From contig NZ_AJKI01000011.1 of NCBI RefSeq assembly GCF_000259075.1, positions 186,001 through 250,000 of the forward strand: 64,000 bases of DNA, read 5' to 3'. Below, one piece after another: positions 1 through 8,052 of this stretch. The translations under genes were made by a program, and so were the position numbers. The DNA comes from Marinilabilia salmonicolor JCM 21150. Lineage in GTDB: Bacteria > Bacteroidota > Bacteroidia > Bacteroidales > Marinilabiliaceae. Under the pieces are notes generated by a model, which searched no databases, had not been told where the DNA came from, and saw nothing but the letters and a program-made list of their open reading frames with translations. How positions within the stretch are numbered: position 1 is the first letter of the stretch; each line of letters starts with the position of its first letter.

Positions 1-49
1 TCGTCAACGGAAAAAATTCATTCGCAAAAACAACAACTAACTATAACTA

Positions 50-310
50 GTGTCTGCAAGGAAACTCTGGTATTTAGCGTCTTTATACATTATAGGATGC
101 GCTTCGGAATAGGAATAGCCCAGGCAAGCCTGGCTCTTCACTCTGCTTTCACTATATTTGATAAGAAGTCGCCAAATACAAGGCTTTCGACCGCGTGCCG
201 GCCAAAGCTTTAGCGGTGGCGCAAGTTTTTGAATCTAAGGAGTTTATTTTTCATAAATAACTGATTCAAAAACAAGAATAACGCAGTAGTTGGCGTTTTC
301 TTGCAAAGAC
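50..310. mobile_element. Inverted-repeat element, copy E (non-coding, MITE-like)
   Basis: A 261-bp non-coding element. Its left end (GTGTCTGCAAGGAAAC) and the reverse complement of its right end (GTCTTTGCAAGAAAAC) form an imperfect terminal inverted repeat. It is flanked by TAACTA (44-49) and TAACTT (311-316), a 6-bp target duplication with one mismatch. The sub-terminal stretch around 238-290 (GGAGTTTA..., AACGCAGTA) matches the element after hisIE (17750-17912), which links it to the family at 13.6, 17.7, 51.2 and 52.3 kb. The termini differ most from the other copies. It fills the whole gap before murA; no gene is seen in bases 1-352. Confidence 0.6.
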
Positions 311-352
311 TAACTTCTTACCGGAAATAATTTTACAAAATCACCCAGAACA

Positions 353-1657
353 ATGAACAGCTTCGAAGTGCAGGGGGGTCTGCAATTAAAGGGCGAGATC
401 ACACCCCAGGGTGCGAAAAATGAAGCCCTGCAAGTTATTTGTGCCGTTTTACTATCACCCGAGGAAGTTATTATTGATAATCTTCCGGACATTTTGGATG
501 TCAACAACCTGATTGACCTTTTAAAAGATCTGGGTGTAACGGTAAAACGTCTCTCTTCCAAAAAGTGCAGCTTCAAAGCTGAAAACATCAACCTTGACTA
601 TCTGAAGACCAAAGAGTTCCGAAAGCGAGCAGCCTCGCTTAGAGGTTCCATTATGATCATGGGCCCACTGCTGGCACGTTTTGGAAAGGCTTATTTCCCA
701 AAACCGGGAGGTGACAAAATAGGGAGACGACGCATGGACACTCACTTTTTTGGCTTTGAGAAACTGGGTGCCACATTCAATTTCGACTCCGACGATATAT
801 TTTATACCGTTCATGCAGAAAAGCTGGAAGGATCATACATGCTTTTGGATGAAGCATCCGTTACCGGCACAGCCAACATAGTGATGGCAGCAGTAATGAC
901 TCCGGGCAAAACTGTCATTTATAATGCAGCCTGCGAGCCTTACATCCAGCAACTCTGTCGGATGCTCATCTCCATGGGGGCAAAAATTATTGGAGTAGGG
1001 TCCAACCTGTTGACCATTGAAGGGGTTAAAACACTGAAAGGATGCAAACATCGCATTCTGCCCGACATGATTGAAATAGGCAGTTTTATCGGCCTTGCAG
1101 CAATGACCGGAAGCGAAATAACCATCAAGGATGCAGCCACCGACCACCTGGGAATCATCCCACTAGCATTCAAACGGATGGGCATCAATATGCACATAAG
1201 TAAAAACGAAATATACATTCCTCCAAAACAAAAATATACCATCGAGACCTTCATTGATGGTTCTATTATGACCATCTCAGATGCCCCCTGGCCGGGATTA
1301 ACCCCGGATCTTCTAAGTGTATTTCTGGTGGTGGCAACACAGGCCAACGGAAGTGTTCTCATTCATCAGAAGATGTTTGAAAGCCGCTTGTTCTTTGTGG
1401 ATAAACTCATTGATATGGGTGCCCGGATTATATTATGCGATCCCCACCGTGCAACAGTGATTGGTCTGAATCAGGAAGCGCCGCTGCGAGCTAGTGTTAT
1501 GACTTCTCCTGACATTCGGGCCGGTGTAGCTCTACTCATTGCAGCTCTTTCCGCCAAGGGTAAAAGCGTCATTCATAACATCGAGCAAATCGACCGGGGT
1601 TATGAGCAAATCGACCAGCGATTAAACCGGTTGGGAGCTAAAATCAAGCGCATTTGA
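353..1657 (+). CDS. murA: UDP-N-acetylglucosamine 1-carboxyvinyltransferase MurA, Cys-to-Asp type
   Basis: Transfers enolpyruvate from PEP to UDP-GlcNAc, the first committed step of peptidoglycan synthesis in the cytoplasm. The 434-residue length is normal for this EPSP-synthase-like fold, and the N-terminal GAKNEAL motif supplies the conserved Lys and Asn. The active-site loop normally reading PGGCAIG reads PGGDKIGRRR here, so the PEP-reactive Cys (Cys115 in E. coli) is Asp121. Asp at this position is known from mycobacterial and chlamydial MurA and confers insensitivity to fosfomycin; the same property is inferred here. The ATG at 353 lies just after an inverted-repeat element, and no obvious Shine-Dalgarno or promoter is visible, so the promoter may lie in or be affected by that element. 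Confidence 0.95.
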   Translation: MNSFEVQGGLQLKGEITPQGAKNEALQVICAVLLSPEEVIIDNLPDILDVNNLIDLLKDLGVTVKRLSSKKCSFKAENINLDYLKTKEFRKRAASLRGSIMIMGPLLARFGKAYFPKPGGDKIGRRRMDTHFFGFEKLGATFNFDSDDIFYTVHAEKLEGSYMLLDEASVTGTANIVMAAVMTPGKTVIYNAACEPYIQQLCRMLISMGAKIIGVGSNLLTIEGVKTLKGCKHRILPDMIEIGSFIGLAAMTGSEITIKDAATDHLGIIPLAFKRMGINMHISKNEIYIPPKQKYTIETFIDGSIMTISDAPWPGLTPDLLSVFLVVATQANGSVLIHQKMFESRLFFVDKLIDMGARIILCDPHRATVIGLNQEAPLRASVMTSPDIRAGVALLIAALSAKGKSVIHNIEQIDRGYEQIDQRLNRLGAKIKRI

Positions 1658-1845
1658 AGAAATATTTCTTTAATAGAGGCCTTTATTTTGTCTTTTTTAC
1701 ACCTTTTTAACTCGTCTTTGACTGCCTCATAATCAGCGGCTTAATATATCGACGCATTAAAGATATAATTTATAAGCATTTTTCAAAACAAACAACCCGC
1801 TTTTTTTCATGTTTTACAGCATAGTTTTGTTGCGCAATTAAAACC

Positions 1846-1890
1846 ACTGGTCACTCTTTTGATGGTATTCATCTAAAAACTTTGACCAGT
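1846..1890. repeat. 8-bp perfect inverted repeat upstream of the redoxin-like gene
   Basis: ACTGGTCA (1846-1853) and TGACCAGT (1883-1890) are perfect reverse complements separated by 29 bases. They lie in the non-coding stretch between murA and the thioredoxin-fold gene, about 50 bases before its start. They could be an operator or an RNA hairpin in the 5' leader. No T-run follows, so it is not a terminator on the plus strand. Confidence 0.3.
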
Positions 1891-1937
1891 CCGAATAATT
1901 TATTGAAACTTTGTGCAGTAACATTTCGGGAAAGACT

Positions 1938-2471
1938 ATGCTTATGAAGAACAAGTTACTAATAATCATCACACTAACAGGAATTGTATTTCTGTCTTTC
2001 ATCAATGGTTCTCCTGAACCACGTGTTGGGCTTGACATCGGTAATAAAGTTCCTGAGATCAGTGAACCTCTTTTGGATGGGACTCGCCTTACTAGCGAAG
2101 ACCTGAAAGGCAAAATGGTACTGATTGACTTCTGGGCGTCCTATGATGCTCAATCAAGGGTGGAAAATCCATTAAAAACAGAGATGCTCACAAATTACAG
2201 CAATCAGGAATTCCTCAACGGAAAAGATCTGGTGATTGTCAGCATATCTCTTGACAGGTTTAAAACCCCCTTGAATCAGGTTATTCAACGAGACAATCTG
2301 GAAACACTAAATCACATTTGTAATTTCCAGGGTCGTGAATCAAATCTGGCCAAGGATTTTGAGGTAGAAGAACAAATGAAAAACTATCTGGTGGACGGTG
2401 ATGGACGGATTGTGGCAGTGACCAATGACATAAGGAAAATCGACCAGACATTAGCACGACTCAGAAAATAG
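1938..2471 (+). CDS. Thioredoxin/TlpA-fold exported protein lacking the CxxC motif
   Basis: About 177 residues from the ATG at 1938 (a second ATG follows at 1944; an upstream TTG at 1911 is a poor start). The N-terminus has a Lys-rich stretch and a hydrophobic segment ending near NGSPEP, so it is probably exported or membrane anchored. The thioredoxin-like domain follows: VGLDIGNKVPEI, a LKGKMVLIDFWAS strand, an ISLD strand and a C-terminal YLVDGDGRIV strand. Where redox-active relatives have WCxxC, this protein has WASYDAQ, so both cysteines are absent and thiol-disulfide chemistry is not expected. It is a single gene between murA and grpE. A binding or chaperone role is possible but not shown. 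Confidence 0.65.
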   Translation: MLMKNKLLIIITLTGIVFLSFINGSPEPRVGLDIGNKVPEISEPLLDGTRLTSEDLKGKMVLIDFWASYDAQSRVENPLKTEMLTNYSNQEFLNGKDLVIVSISLDRFKTPLNQVIQRDNLETLNHICNFQGRESNLAKDFEVEEQMKNYLVDGDGRIVAVTNDIRKIDQTLARLRK

Positions 2472-2572
2472 CTTTTTGTAATTATTTACAGGGATTCAAG
2501 GACAGTAAAAAGCATCGACTTTTTGCTGTCTTTGTCATTTTTGCGGTAGTCGTTATGCCAAAATGTCCCTCT

Positions 2573-2604
2573 TTTTAATATGGCAAAGAAATTGCATACC
2601 TTTG
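2573..2604 (+). promoter_or_regulatory. Bacteroidota-type promoter for grpE-dnaJ
   Basis: A perfect -7 box TACCTTTG at 2597-2604 (consensus TAnnTTTG) is preceded after 20 bases by a T-rich -33 region at 2573-2576. The box lies downstream of the in-frame ATG at 2580, so that ATG cannot be in the transcript. This supports the ATG at 2637 as the grpE start. No CIRCE-type heat-shock operator was seen. Confidence 0.6.
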
Positions 2605-2636
2605 TGCGCCAAATATTAAAAAAAAGACTACAAGAT

Positions 2637-3257
2637 ATGAGCAGAAAAAAAGCAACTGAAGAAAAAACAAAACAGGCTGAGGCTCAGGAAACTTCAGACA
2701 AAAAGACTGAAGAAACACAAGAAAAAGCAACTACTGAAGCCACCGACAAGGAAGCCGAAGAGATAAAATCAGAAGATAAATGTGAAGAAGCCATGCAAGA
2801 TGCCGAAGATGAACAAACTCTGTTAAAAAGGCAGCTTGAGGACTTGAACGACAAACACCTGCGACTAATTGCTGAATACGACAACTTCAGAAAAAGAACC
2901 CTGAAGGAAAAAATGGAACTGTCAAAAAGCGCAGGAGAGGGCATTCTTGCAGGCATACTCCCCGTTATCGATGACTTCGACAGAGCAAGAGCACACCTGG
3001 GAACTGCCAGCGATCTTGACGCAGTAAAAGAAGGCATAGACCTGATATACAATAAATTTCAGGAATTCCTGAAACAACAGGGAGTCGTGGAAATCGCCAC
3101 AGAAAATCAGGAGTTTGACAGCGAGACTCATGAAGCCATCACTAAGATTCCGGCACCATCGGAAGATATGAAAGGGAAAATCATCGACTGTGTTCAAAAA
3201 GGCTACAAACTCAACGACAAAGTGATTCGCTATCCCAAAGTTGTTGTTGGAGAATAA
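2637..3257 (+). CDS. grpE: GrpE nucleotide exchange factor
   Basis: Releases ADP from DnaK in the cytoplasmic DnaK-DnaJ-GrpE chaperone system. From the ATG at 2637 the product is 206 residues. A long Lys/Glu-rich, low-complexity N-terminal part (about residues 1-60) leads into the dimerising coiled coil (QLEDLNDKHLRLIAEYDNFRKR) and the C-terminal beta domain (QGVVEIATENQEFDSETHEAI, then the terminal YKLNDKVIRYPKVVV), all typical of GrpE. An in-frame ATG at 2580 would add 19 residues but precedes the promoter. dnaJ follows after 15 bases, so the two are one operon. dnaK is not in the window. Confidence 0.93.
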   Translation: MSRKKATEEKTKQAEAQETSDKKTEETQEKATTEATDKEAEEIKSEDKCEEAMQDAEDEQTLLKRQLEDLNDKHLRLIAEYDNFRKRTLKEKMELSKSAGEGILAGILPVIDDFDRARAHLGTASDLDAVKEGIDLIYNKFQEFLKQQGVVEIATENQEFDSETHEAITKIPAPSEDMKGKIIDCVQKGYKLNDKVIRYPKVVVGE

Positions 3258-3272
3258 AACCAAAATATTATC

Positions 3273-4430
3273 ATGTCAAAAAGAGACTATTACGAAGTAC
3301 TGGAGGTTTCGAAAAGTGCAAGTGCTGAAGAGATAAAAAAAGCTTATCGAAAAAAAGCCCTGAGATTTCACCCCGACAAAAACCCCGGTGACAAAGAGGC
3401 AGAAGATAAGTTCAAGGAGGCAGCGGAGGCCTATGAAGTACTTGGAAATGCAGAGAAACGACAACGATACGATCAATTTGGACATGCCGGTGTAGGCGGT
3501 GCTTCCGGAGGTGGTTTCGGAGGTGGCGGAATGAGTATGGACGACATATTCTCGCACTTTGGAGATATTTTCGGTGGCGGCTTTGGCGGATTCGGAGGTT
3601 TTGGCGGATTCGGAGGCTCTTCCCGTGGCGGGCAACGCGTAAACAAAGGGTCTAATCTCCGGGTGAAAGTAAAACTTACCCTGAAAGAAATTGCCAACGG
3701 TGTCGAGAAAAAAATAAAAGTTAAAAAATACGTCTCCTGCGATCATTGCAACGGTACCGGAGCTGATGGCGGAACAGCTTACAGCAACTGCTCCACCTGT
3801 GGTGGATCCGGCCAGGTAACCAGAGTTGCCAACACCATTCTCGGGCAGATGCAAACACGCTCCACCTGCCCCACATGTAACGGGGAAGGTAAAACCATCA
3901 CCAAAAAATGTGCGCATTGTAACGGAGATGGTGTTATGCGAACCGAAGAGGTCGTCAGCATCAATATCCCGGCCGGCGTGGAAGAAGGTATGCAACTATC
4001 AGTTTCCGGCAAAGGAAATGCTGCCCGACGAGGTGGAATTAACGGCGATTTACTGGTACTTATTCAGGAAGAGAAACATCCGGAGTTGATTCGCGATGGC
4101 AGTGACCTGATATATCATTTGCAACTGAGTGTACCTGATGCCATAATGGGGACTCCGGCAGAAATCCCAACGGTGGAAAGTAAAGTTAAAGTTAAAATTG
4201 AACCAGGCACTCAGCCCGGAAAAATCCTCCGCCTTCGGGGAAAAGGATTACCCGAAGTAAACAGTTATCATCGCGGTGATTTACTGGTTCGTGTCAATGT
4301 GTGGATTCCCTCCGATGTATCCAAAGAGGAGCGGAAAACACTAGAAAAACTTAAAGAATCAGATTCTTTCACACCAAAAGCCGGGAATGAGCAGAATGGT
4401 TTTTTCAGTAAAATGAAAGACATCTTTTAA
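3273..4430 (+). CDS. dnaJ: Chaperone protein DnaJ
   Basis: Hsp40 co-chaperone that stimulates DnaK ATPase and delivers substrates. The 385 residues show the full type I layout: an N-terminal J domain with the HPD tripeptide (RFHPDKNP), a Gly/Phe-rich linker with repeated GGFGGFGG (about residues 75-120), four CxxCxGxG zinc-binding repeats ([32 protein letters not shown]; about 150-225) and the C-terminal substrate-binding domain. It is 15 bases downstream of grpE and followed by a strong terminator, so grpE-dnaJ is a two-gene unit. Confidence 0.97.
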   Translation: MSKRDYYEVLEVSKSASAEEIKKAYRKKALRFHPDKNPGDKEAEDKFKEAAEAYEVLGNAEKRQRYDQFGHAGVGGASGGGFGGGGMSMDDIFSHFGDIFGGGFGGFGGFGGFGGSSRGGQRVNKGSNLRVKVKLTLKEIANGVEKKIKVKKYVSCDHCNGTGADGGTAYSNCSTCGGSGQVTRVANTILGQMQTRSTCPTCNGEGKTITKKCAHCNGDGVMRTEEVVSINIPAGVEEGMQLSVSGKGNAARRGGINGDLLVLIQEEKHPELIRDGSDLIYHLQLSVPDAIMGTPAEIPTVESKVKVKIEPGTQPGKILRLRGKGLPEVNSYHRGDLLVRVNVWIPSDVSKEERKTLEKLKESDSFTPKAGNEQNGFFSKMKDIF

Positions 4431-4457
4431 TTGTTGAAACTGTTTATAAAATACCAC

Positions 4458-4493
4458 AAAACGGGTATCCGGGAAAGGATTCCCGTTTTTTTT
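4458..4493 (+). terminator. Rho-independent terminator after dnaJ
   Basis: AAAACGGG (4458-4465) pairs with CCCGTTTT (4482-4489). An inner ATCC/GGAT stem surrounds a GGGAAA loop, and a run of eight T follows. It ends the grpE-dnaJ transcript just before the oxyR promoter region. Confidence 0.8.
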
Positions 4494-4495
4494 AT

Positions 4496-4503
4496 ATCTT
4501 TTG
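4496..4503 (+). promoter_or_regulatory. Possible weak -7 box for oxyR
   Basis: ATCTTTTG (4496-4503) is one base from TAnnTTTG and lies 20 bases before the oxyR start, immediately after the dnaJ terminator. No clear -33 TTTG is seen because the upstream sequence is the terminator itself. Confidence 0.3.
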
Positions 4504-4522
4504 CCTCGTTAAAACGCAAAAT

Positions 4523-5455
4523 ATGAATATCCAACAACTGGAATATATTGTGGCCCTTGACGATCATCGTCATTTTGTCGATGCCGCCGAAAGCTGCCAC
4601 ATCACCCAACCAACGCTCACCATGCAGGTGCGCAAGATGGAAGACGAAATAGGTGTGCAAATATTTAACCGGTCCAGGAAACCCATTGAACCCACTCCGG
4701 CAGGCGAAGAGATCATTATCCGGGCCCGTCAGATCCTCCGGGAAATTTCAGATTTGCGCAATTATGTCAGTCACGAAAAGAAAAGCATCGAAGGAGAATT
4801 CCGTCTCGGTATCATTCCCACGCTGGCACCATACCTTATCCCGCGTTTCCTGCCTCAGTTCATCAGCGAGAATCCAAATACGCACTTGCGGATCGAAGAA
4901 CTTGAGTCAGAGCAGCTGCTGAAAGCACTGCACAACGACCGGATAGACATAGGCTTAATGGTTACCCCGACAGAGGAAAGACAAATCAGGGAAATACCCC
5001 TCTTTTATGAGCCATTCCTGTTTTATGCCCCCTATGACCATCCTTATATGCACAATGAATTCATCGAGGACAACCTTTTGGATCCCGCAAAGGTACTGGT
5101 TTTAACAGAAGGGCATTGTTTTCGCAATCAAACACTTGACATTTGTGGCAAAGCCAATCAGGCCAACAATGCCTTTGGGTTTTATTACGAAAGCGGAAGC
5201 ATAGAAGCCCTTAAAGCAATGGTGCGCAAAGGAATCGGATATACCCTGGTGCCTGAATTATCGGTTGATTCTATGACTGACCGCCCGTTTGTCAGGAGGT
5301 TCACTGTACCAGAGCCGGTAAGGGAAGTGAGCATTGTGGTACACCAAAGCTTTACCCGCCAGTTGTTGATTGACCAAATAAAGTCAGCCGTACTCGACAA
5401 CCTGCCGGATAATATAAATAAAACAAAGAGTGTGAAGAAGATTAAGTGGAGGTAA
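4523..5455 (+). CDS. oxyR: Hydrogen peroxide-sensing LysR-type regulator OxyR
   Basis: Redox-switched transcription activator of peroxide defence. The 310 residues have an N-terminal LysR winged helix (QQLEYIVALDDHRHFVDAAE..., residues 1-60) and a periplasmic-binding-protein-like effector domain. The two cysteines fall at residues 199 and 208 (EGHCFRNQ...LDIC), the same numbers as the disulfide-forming pair of E. coli OxyR, which makes the assignment secure. It is a single gene between the dnaJ terminator and the trp leader. Its presence says the organism meets oxygen or peroxide. Confidence 0.92.
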   Translation: MNIQQLEYIVALDDHRHFVDAAESCHITQPTLTMQVRKMEDEIGVQIFNRSRKPIEPTPAGEEIIIRARQILREISDLRNYVSHEKKSIEGEFRLGIIPTLAPYLIPRFLPQFISENPNTHLRIEELESEQLLKALHNDRIDIGLMVTPTEERQIREIPLFYEPFLFYAPYDHPYMHNEFIEDNLLDPAKVLVLTEGHCFRNQTLDICGKANQANNAFGFYYESGSIEALKAMVRKGIGYTLVPELSVDSMTDRPFVRRFTVPEPVREVSIVVHQSFTRQLLIDQIKSAVLDNLPDNINKTKSVKKIKWR

Positions 5456-5476
5456 ATAAAAAACTTTCATAAAAAT

Positions 5477-5508
5477 TTTGCATTTTAAAAAATCATTCCC
5501 TAAACTTG
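5477..5508 (+). promoter_or_regulatory. Promoter of the trp operon
   Basis: TTTG at 5477-5480, a 20-base spacer, then TAAACTTG at 5501-5508 (one mismatch to TAnnTTTG). This fits the Bacteroidota -33/-7 arrangement and lies about 60 bases upstream of the trpL start. Confidence 0.5.
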
Positions 5509-5569
5509 CAAAGTCTAAAACATAACAAATGTCATAAATAGTGGGTCTGACCCGCAATTAAGCAAAAAC

Positions 5570-5632
5570 ATGAACATTTCAGTTGCAAATATTTGGTGGT
5601 GGCGTCATTTCTTTTTTCCTCAGAGGGATTAA
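5570..5632 (+). CDS. trpL: trp operon leader peptide (three consecutive Trp codons)
   Basis: A 20-codon reading frame from ATG 5570 to TAA 5630-5632 containing three consecutive TGG codons at 5594-5602, followed by Arg-His and a run of Phe. The frame ends about 46 bases before a strong terminator hairpin, and trpE starts 36 bases after that terminator. This is the arrangement of ribosome-mediated transcription attenuation: stalling at the Trp codons when charged tRNA-Trp is scarce would favour an antiterminator. The frame is too short for ordinary gene callers. Confidence 0.85.
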   Translation: MNISVANIWWWRHFFFPQRD

Positions 5633-5677
5633 GGTGGTGTCTTCATGCTCAAATTTGTAACAAAAGCATAATACAGA

Positions 5678-5712
5678 AAGGCTTACCGGAAATCCCGGTG
5701 AGCCTTTTTTTT
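5678..5712 (+). terminator. trp attenuator (intrinsic terminator)
   Basis: AGGCTTACCGG and CCGGTGAGCCT form an 11-bp stem with a G-T pair and a short loop, followed by eight T (5705-5712). It lies between the Trp-rich leader peptide and trpE, so it is the regulated terminator of the operon. Confidence 0.85.
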
Positions 5713-5748
5713 ATCTCAACATCGAAAACAGAAAAACAACCGATACCT

Positions 5749-7173
5749 ATGAAAAAGCAAAAATTAAATCTCTCATGCAGTCGTATTCCGGCCCACGTGG
5801 GCGATGTAGTAACTCCGGTAAGCATTTATCTGAAACTTCGGGATCTGTTCCCCAATACCATTCTTCTGGAAAGTTCAGACTATCATAGCGGAAACAATTC
5901 CCTCTCCTTCATCTGCTTCAACCCCATCGCCGATTTTATCGTTAACAAAGAAACCGTAAGGACCCGCTTTCCTGACGGAAACAAATCGGAGATCAAGCTA
6001 CCGGGCCAGAAATCTGTACCTCAGATAATGCAGGAATTTATCGACAGTTTTGACATCCCGGAAACAGAACAAAAAAAGTGCCCGGTTCCCGCTTCCGGTC
6101 TTTATGGCTATACCTCCTATGATGCCATCCGCTATTTTGAAGATATCACACTTAATATTAACACGGAAGCTCCCCACGCCATACCCGATATCCGTTATCA
6201 CCTCTACCAGTCTGTTATTGCCTTTAATCATTTCACCAACCAGCTTTACCTGGTGGAACATCTTCTTCCAGGTCAGGAGTCGTCTTTAAATGACACACTG
6301 GAAATTCTAAAAAACCGCTCGGTACCCTCCTTTTATTTCTCCCCCATTGAACATGAACAATCGCCTCTGAACGAGCAACAGTATATGGAAATGGTCACCA
6401 AAGGTAAAGAACACAGTTATCGGGGAGATGTCTTTCAGATTGTATTGTCGCGCCAGTTCTCGCAGGCATTCAAAGGCGATGAATTCAATGTTTACCGGGC
6501 ATTGCGCCACATCAACCCCTCACCTTATCTTTTCTATTTCGATTATGGCAATTACCGCCTGATGGGGTCTTCTCCGGAAAGTCAGCTTGTCATTGAAAAA
6601 GGACTGGCTACCATCAATCCCATTGCCGGTACATTCCGCCGCACAGGAGACGACCTGAAAGATATGAAACTGGCCGAAGAGCTTAGCCAGGACCCAAAAG
6701 AGAATGCAGAGCATGTAATGCTGGTGGACCTTGCCAGAAACGACCTTGGCCGTAACTGTAAAGAGGTGGAAGTAAAAACCTACAAAGAAGTTCAGTACTA
6801 CAGCCATGTACTCCACCTTGTATCTGAAGTAACCGGAAAGTTAAGAGACCCCAATGCCGTTGCTCGTGTCATGGCTGACACATTTCCTGCCGGAACCTTA
6901 TCCGGAGCACCTAAGTACAAAGCCATGCAACTTATTGACAAATATGAACCTCACAATCGGGGATACTATGGCGGTTGCATCGGAAAACTGGGACTGGATG
7001 GTTCATTTAACCAAGCCATTATGATACGGTCGTTCCTAAGCAAAGACAACACACTCTTCTATCAGGCAGGAGCGGGAGTGGTTTCAGAGTCTGTTGAAAA
7101 GAAGGAACTTCAGGAGGTAAACAACAAGCTGGGGGCCTTGAAGAAGGCGATCGAAATGGCTGCAGAGTTCTAG
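5749..7173 (+). CDS. trpE: Anthranilate synthase component I
   Basis: Converts chorismate to anthranilate with ammonia supplied by TrpG. The ATG at 5749 gives 474 residues, the normal length; a longer in-frame extension upstream would run through the leader and attenuator and is rejected. The N-terminal LLESSDYHSG segment is the tryptophan feedback site (LLES), so allosteric inhibition by Trp is expected. The chorismate-binding half shows QIVLSRQF, AGTFRRTGDD, HVMLVDLARND and GTLSGAPK, all diagnostic of anthranilate/ADC synthases. First structural gene of trpEGDCFBA. Confidence 0.96.
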   Translation: MKKQKLNLSCSRIPAHVGDVVTPVSIYLKLRDLFPNTILLESSDYHSGNNSLSFICFNPIADFIVNKETVRTRFPDGNKSEIKLPGQKSVPQIMQEFIDSFDIPETEQKKCPVPASGLYGYTSYDAIRYFEDITLNINTEAPHAIPDIRYHLYQSVIAFNHFTNQLYLVEHLLPGQESSLNDTLEILKNRSVPSFYFSPIEHEQSPLNEQQYMEMVTKGKEHSYRGDVFQIVLSRQFSQAFKGDEFNVYRALRHINPSPYLFYFDYGNYRLMGSSPESQLVIEKGLATINPIAGTFRRTGDDLKDMKLAEELSQDPKENAEHVMLVDLARNDLGRNCKEVEVKTYKEVQYYSHVLHLVSEVTGKLRDPNAVARVMADTFPAGTLSGAPKYKAMQLIDKYEPHNRGYYGGCIGKLGLDGSFNQAIMIRSFLSKDNTLFYQAGAGVVSESVEKKELQEVNNKLGALKKAIEMAAEF

Positions 7174-7261
7174 TTTTTTAGTTAACAGTCAGCAGAGAAT
7201 AGAAAAAAGAACTAACAACCCGACAAAGACCGTCATTTTGGCTTTGCAAAAAAACAAAAAA

Positions 7262-7831
7262 ATGAAGATACTCGTTATAGACAACTACGATTCATTCACC
7301 TACAATCTGGTGCATTATCTGGAGGAAATAGCCGACCAGGAAGTGGATGTTTTCCGGAACGATAAAATCACCATCGAAGAAGCGCGTGCTTACGACAAGA
7401 TTGTTTTATCACCGGGCCCGGGAATTCCCGATGAGGCGGGAATACTAAAGCCGCTGATAAAAGAGCTCGCCCCTACCCATTCCATTTTTGGAGTTTGCCT
7501 GGGTTGTCAGGCCATAGCCGAAGTTTTTGGTGGATCCATCTATAACCTACCGAAGGTATATCATGGCATCGCCACCCCCATCAGCGTATGCGACCGCAAC
7601 GAAATGCTTTTTAACACACTGCCTGACACCTTCATGGGTGGCAGATACCACTCATGGGTGGTCAATGAAAAAGACCTTCCGAAAGAATTGAACATCACTG
7701 CACGGGATATTCAGGGACAAATCATGGCCATCACCCACAAAAAATATGATGTCAGAGCAGTTCAGTTCCATCCCGAATCAATCCTTACCGAGCATGGAAA
7801 GCAAATGATAAAAAACTGGCTTGAAGGATAA
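7262..7831 (+). CDS. trpG: Anthranilate synthase component II (glutamine amidotransferase)
   Basis: Releases ammonia from glutamine for TrpE. The 189 residues begin with MKILVIDNYDSFTYNLVHYL and carry the class I amidotransferase triad: the nucleophile in GVCLGCQAIAE and the His-Glu pair in QFHPES. The ATG at 7262 is preferred over an in-frame TTG eight codons earlier because the protein then starts at the family's usual position. It lies 88 bases after trpE. It could also serve para-aminobenzoate synthesis, as some bacteria share this subunit. Confidence 0.95.
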   Translation: MKILVIDNYDSFTYNLVHYLEEIADQEVDVFRNDKITIEEARAYDKIVLSPGPGIPDEAGILKPLIKELAPTHSIFGVCLGCQAIAEVFGGSIYNLPKVYHGIATPISVCDRNEMLFNTLPDTFMGGRYHSWVVNEKDLPKELNITARDIQGQIMAITHKKYDVRAVQFHPESILTEHGKQMIKNWLEG

Positions 7832-7835
7832 TTTA

Positions 7836-7860
7836 GTGAGTAGTTTTTAGTCAGTAGTCA
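7836..7860. repeat. AGTGAGTAGTTTTTAGTCAG-type intergenic repeat
   Basis: The trpG-trpD gap (221 bp) opens with a sequence that is nearly identical to the reverse complement of 16288-16322, downstream of the four-helix-bundle gene in the his cluster. Related AGTCAGTAG stutters occur at 15785-15845 and, weakly, after trpE (7185-7200). The rest of the gap shows no gene or clear promoter. Confidence 0.5.
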
Positions 7861-8052
7861 ATATAAAAAACCTGACTTCAAAAACATAGAGCTACCAAAG
7901 GTTAACGGGATTTCAAAAGCAAATTGATGAATAGAATGATCAGTCATCCATTCAAATCTCAAAACAGGAAATCAGCTTAATCGTTATCCTCTTCGCAATA
8001 TCACCAGTGCATCAAACGATGATGCCAATATTTAATTTTAACACCTGGAAAA

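Noticed and set aside
3276-3995. Minus-strand open frame (239 codons) opposite dnaJ
   Set aside because: It is a shadow of the Gly-rich and Cys-rich repeats of dnaJ.
5593-5748. N-terminal extension of trpE from 5593
   Set aside because: It would translate through the leader and attenuator in another frame; the ATG at 5749 gives the normal TrpE length.
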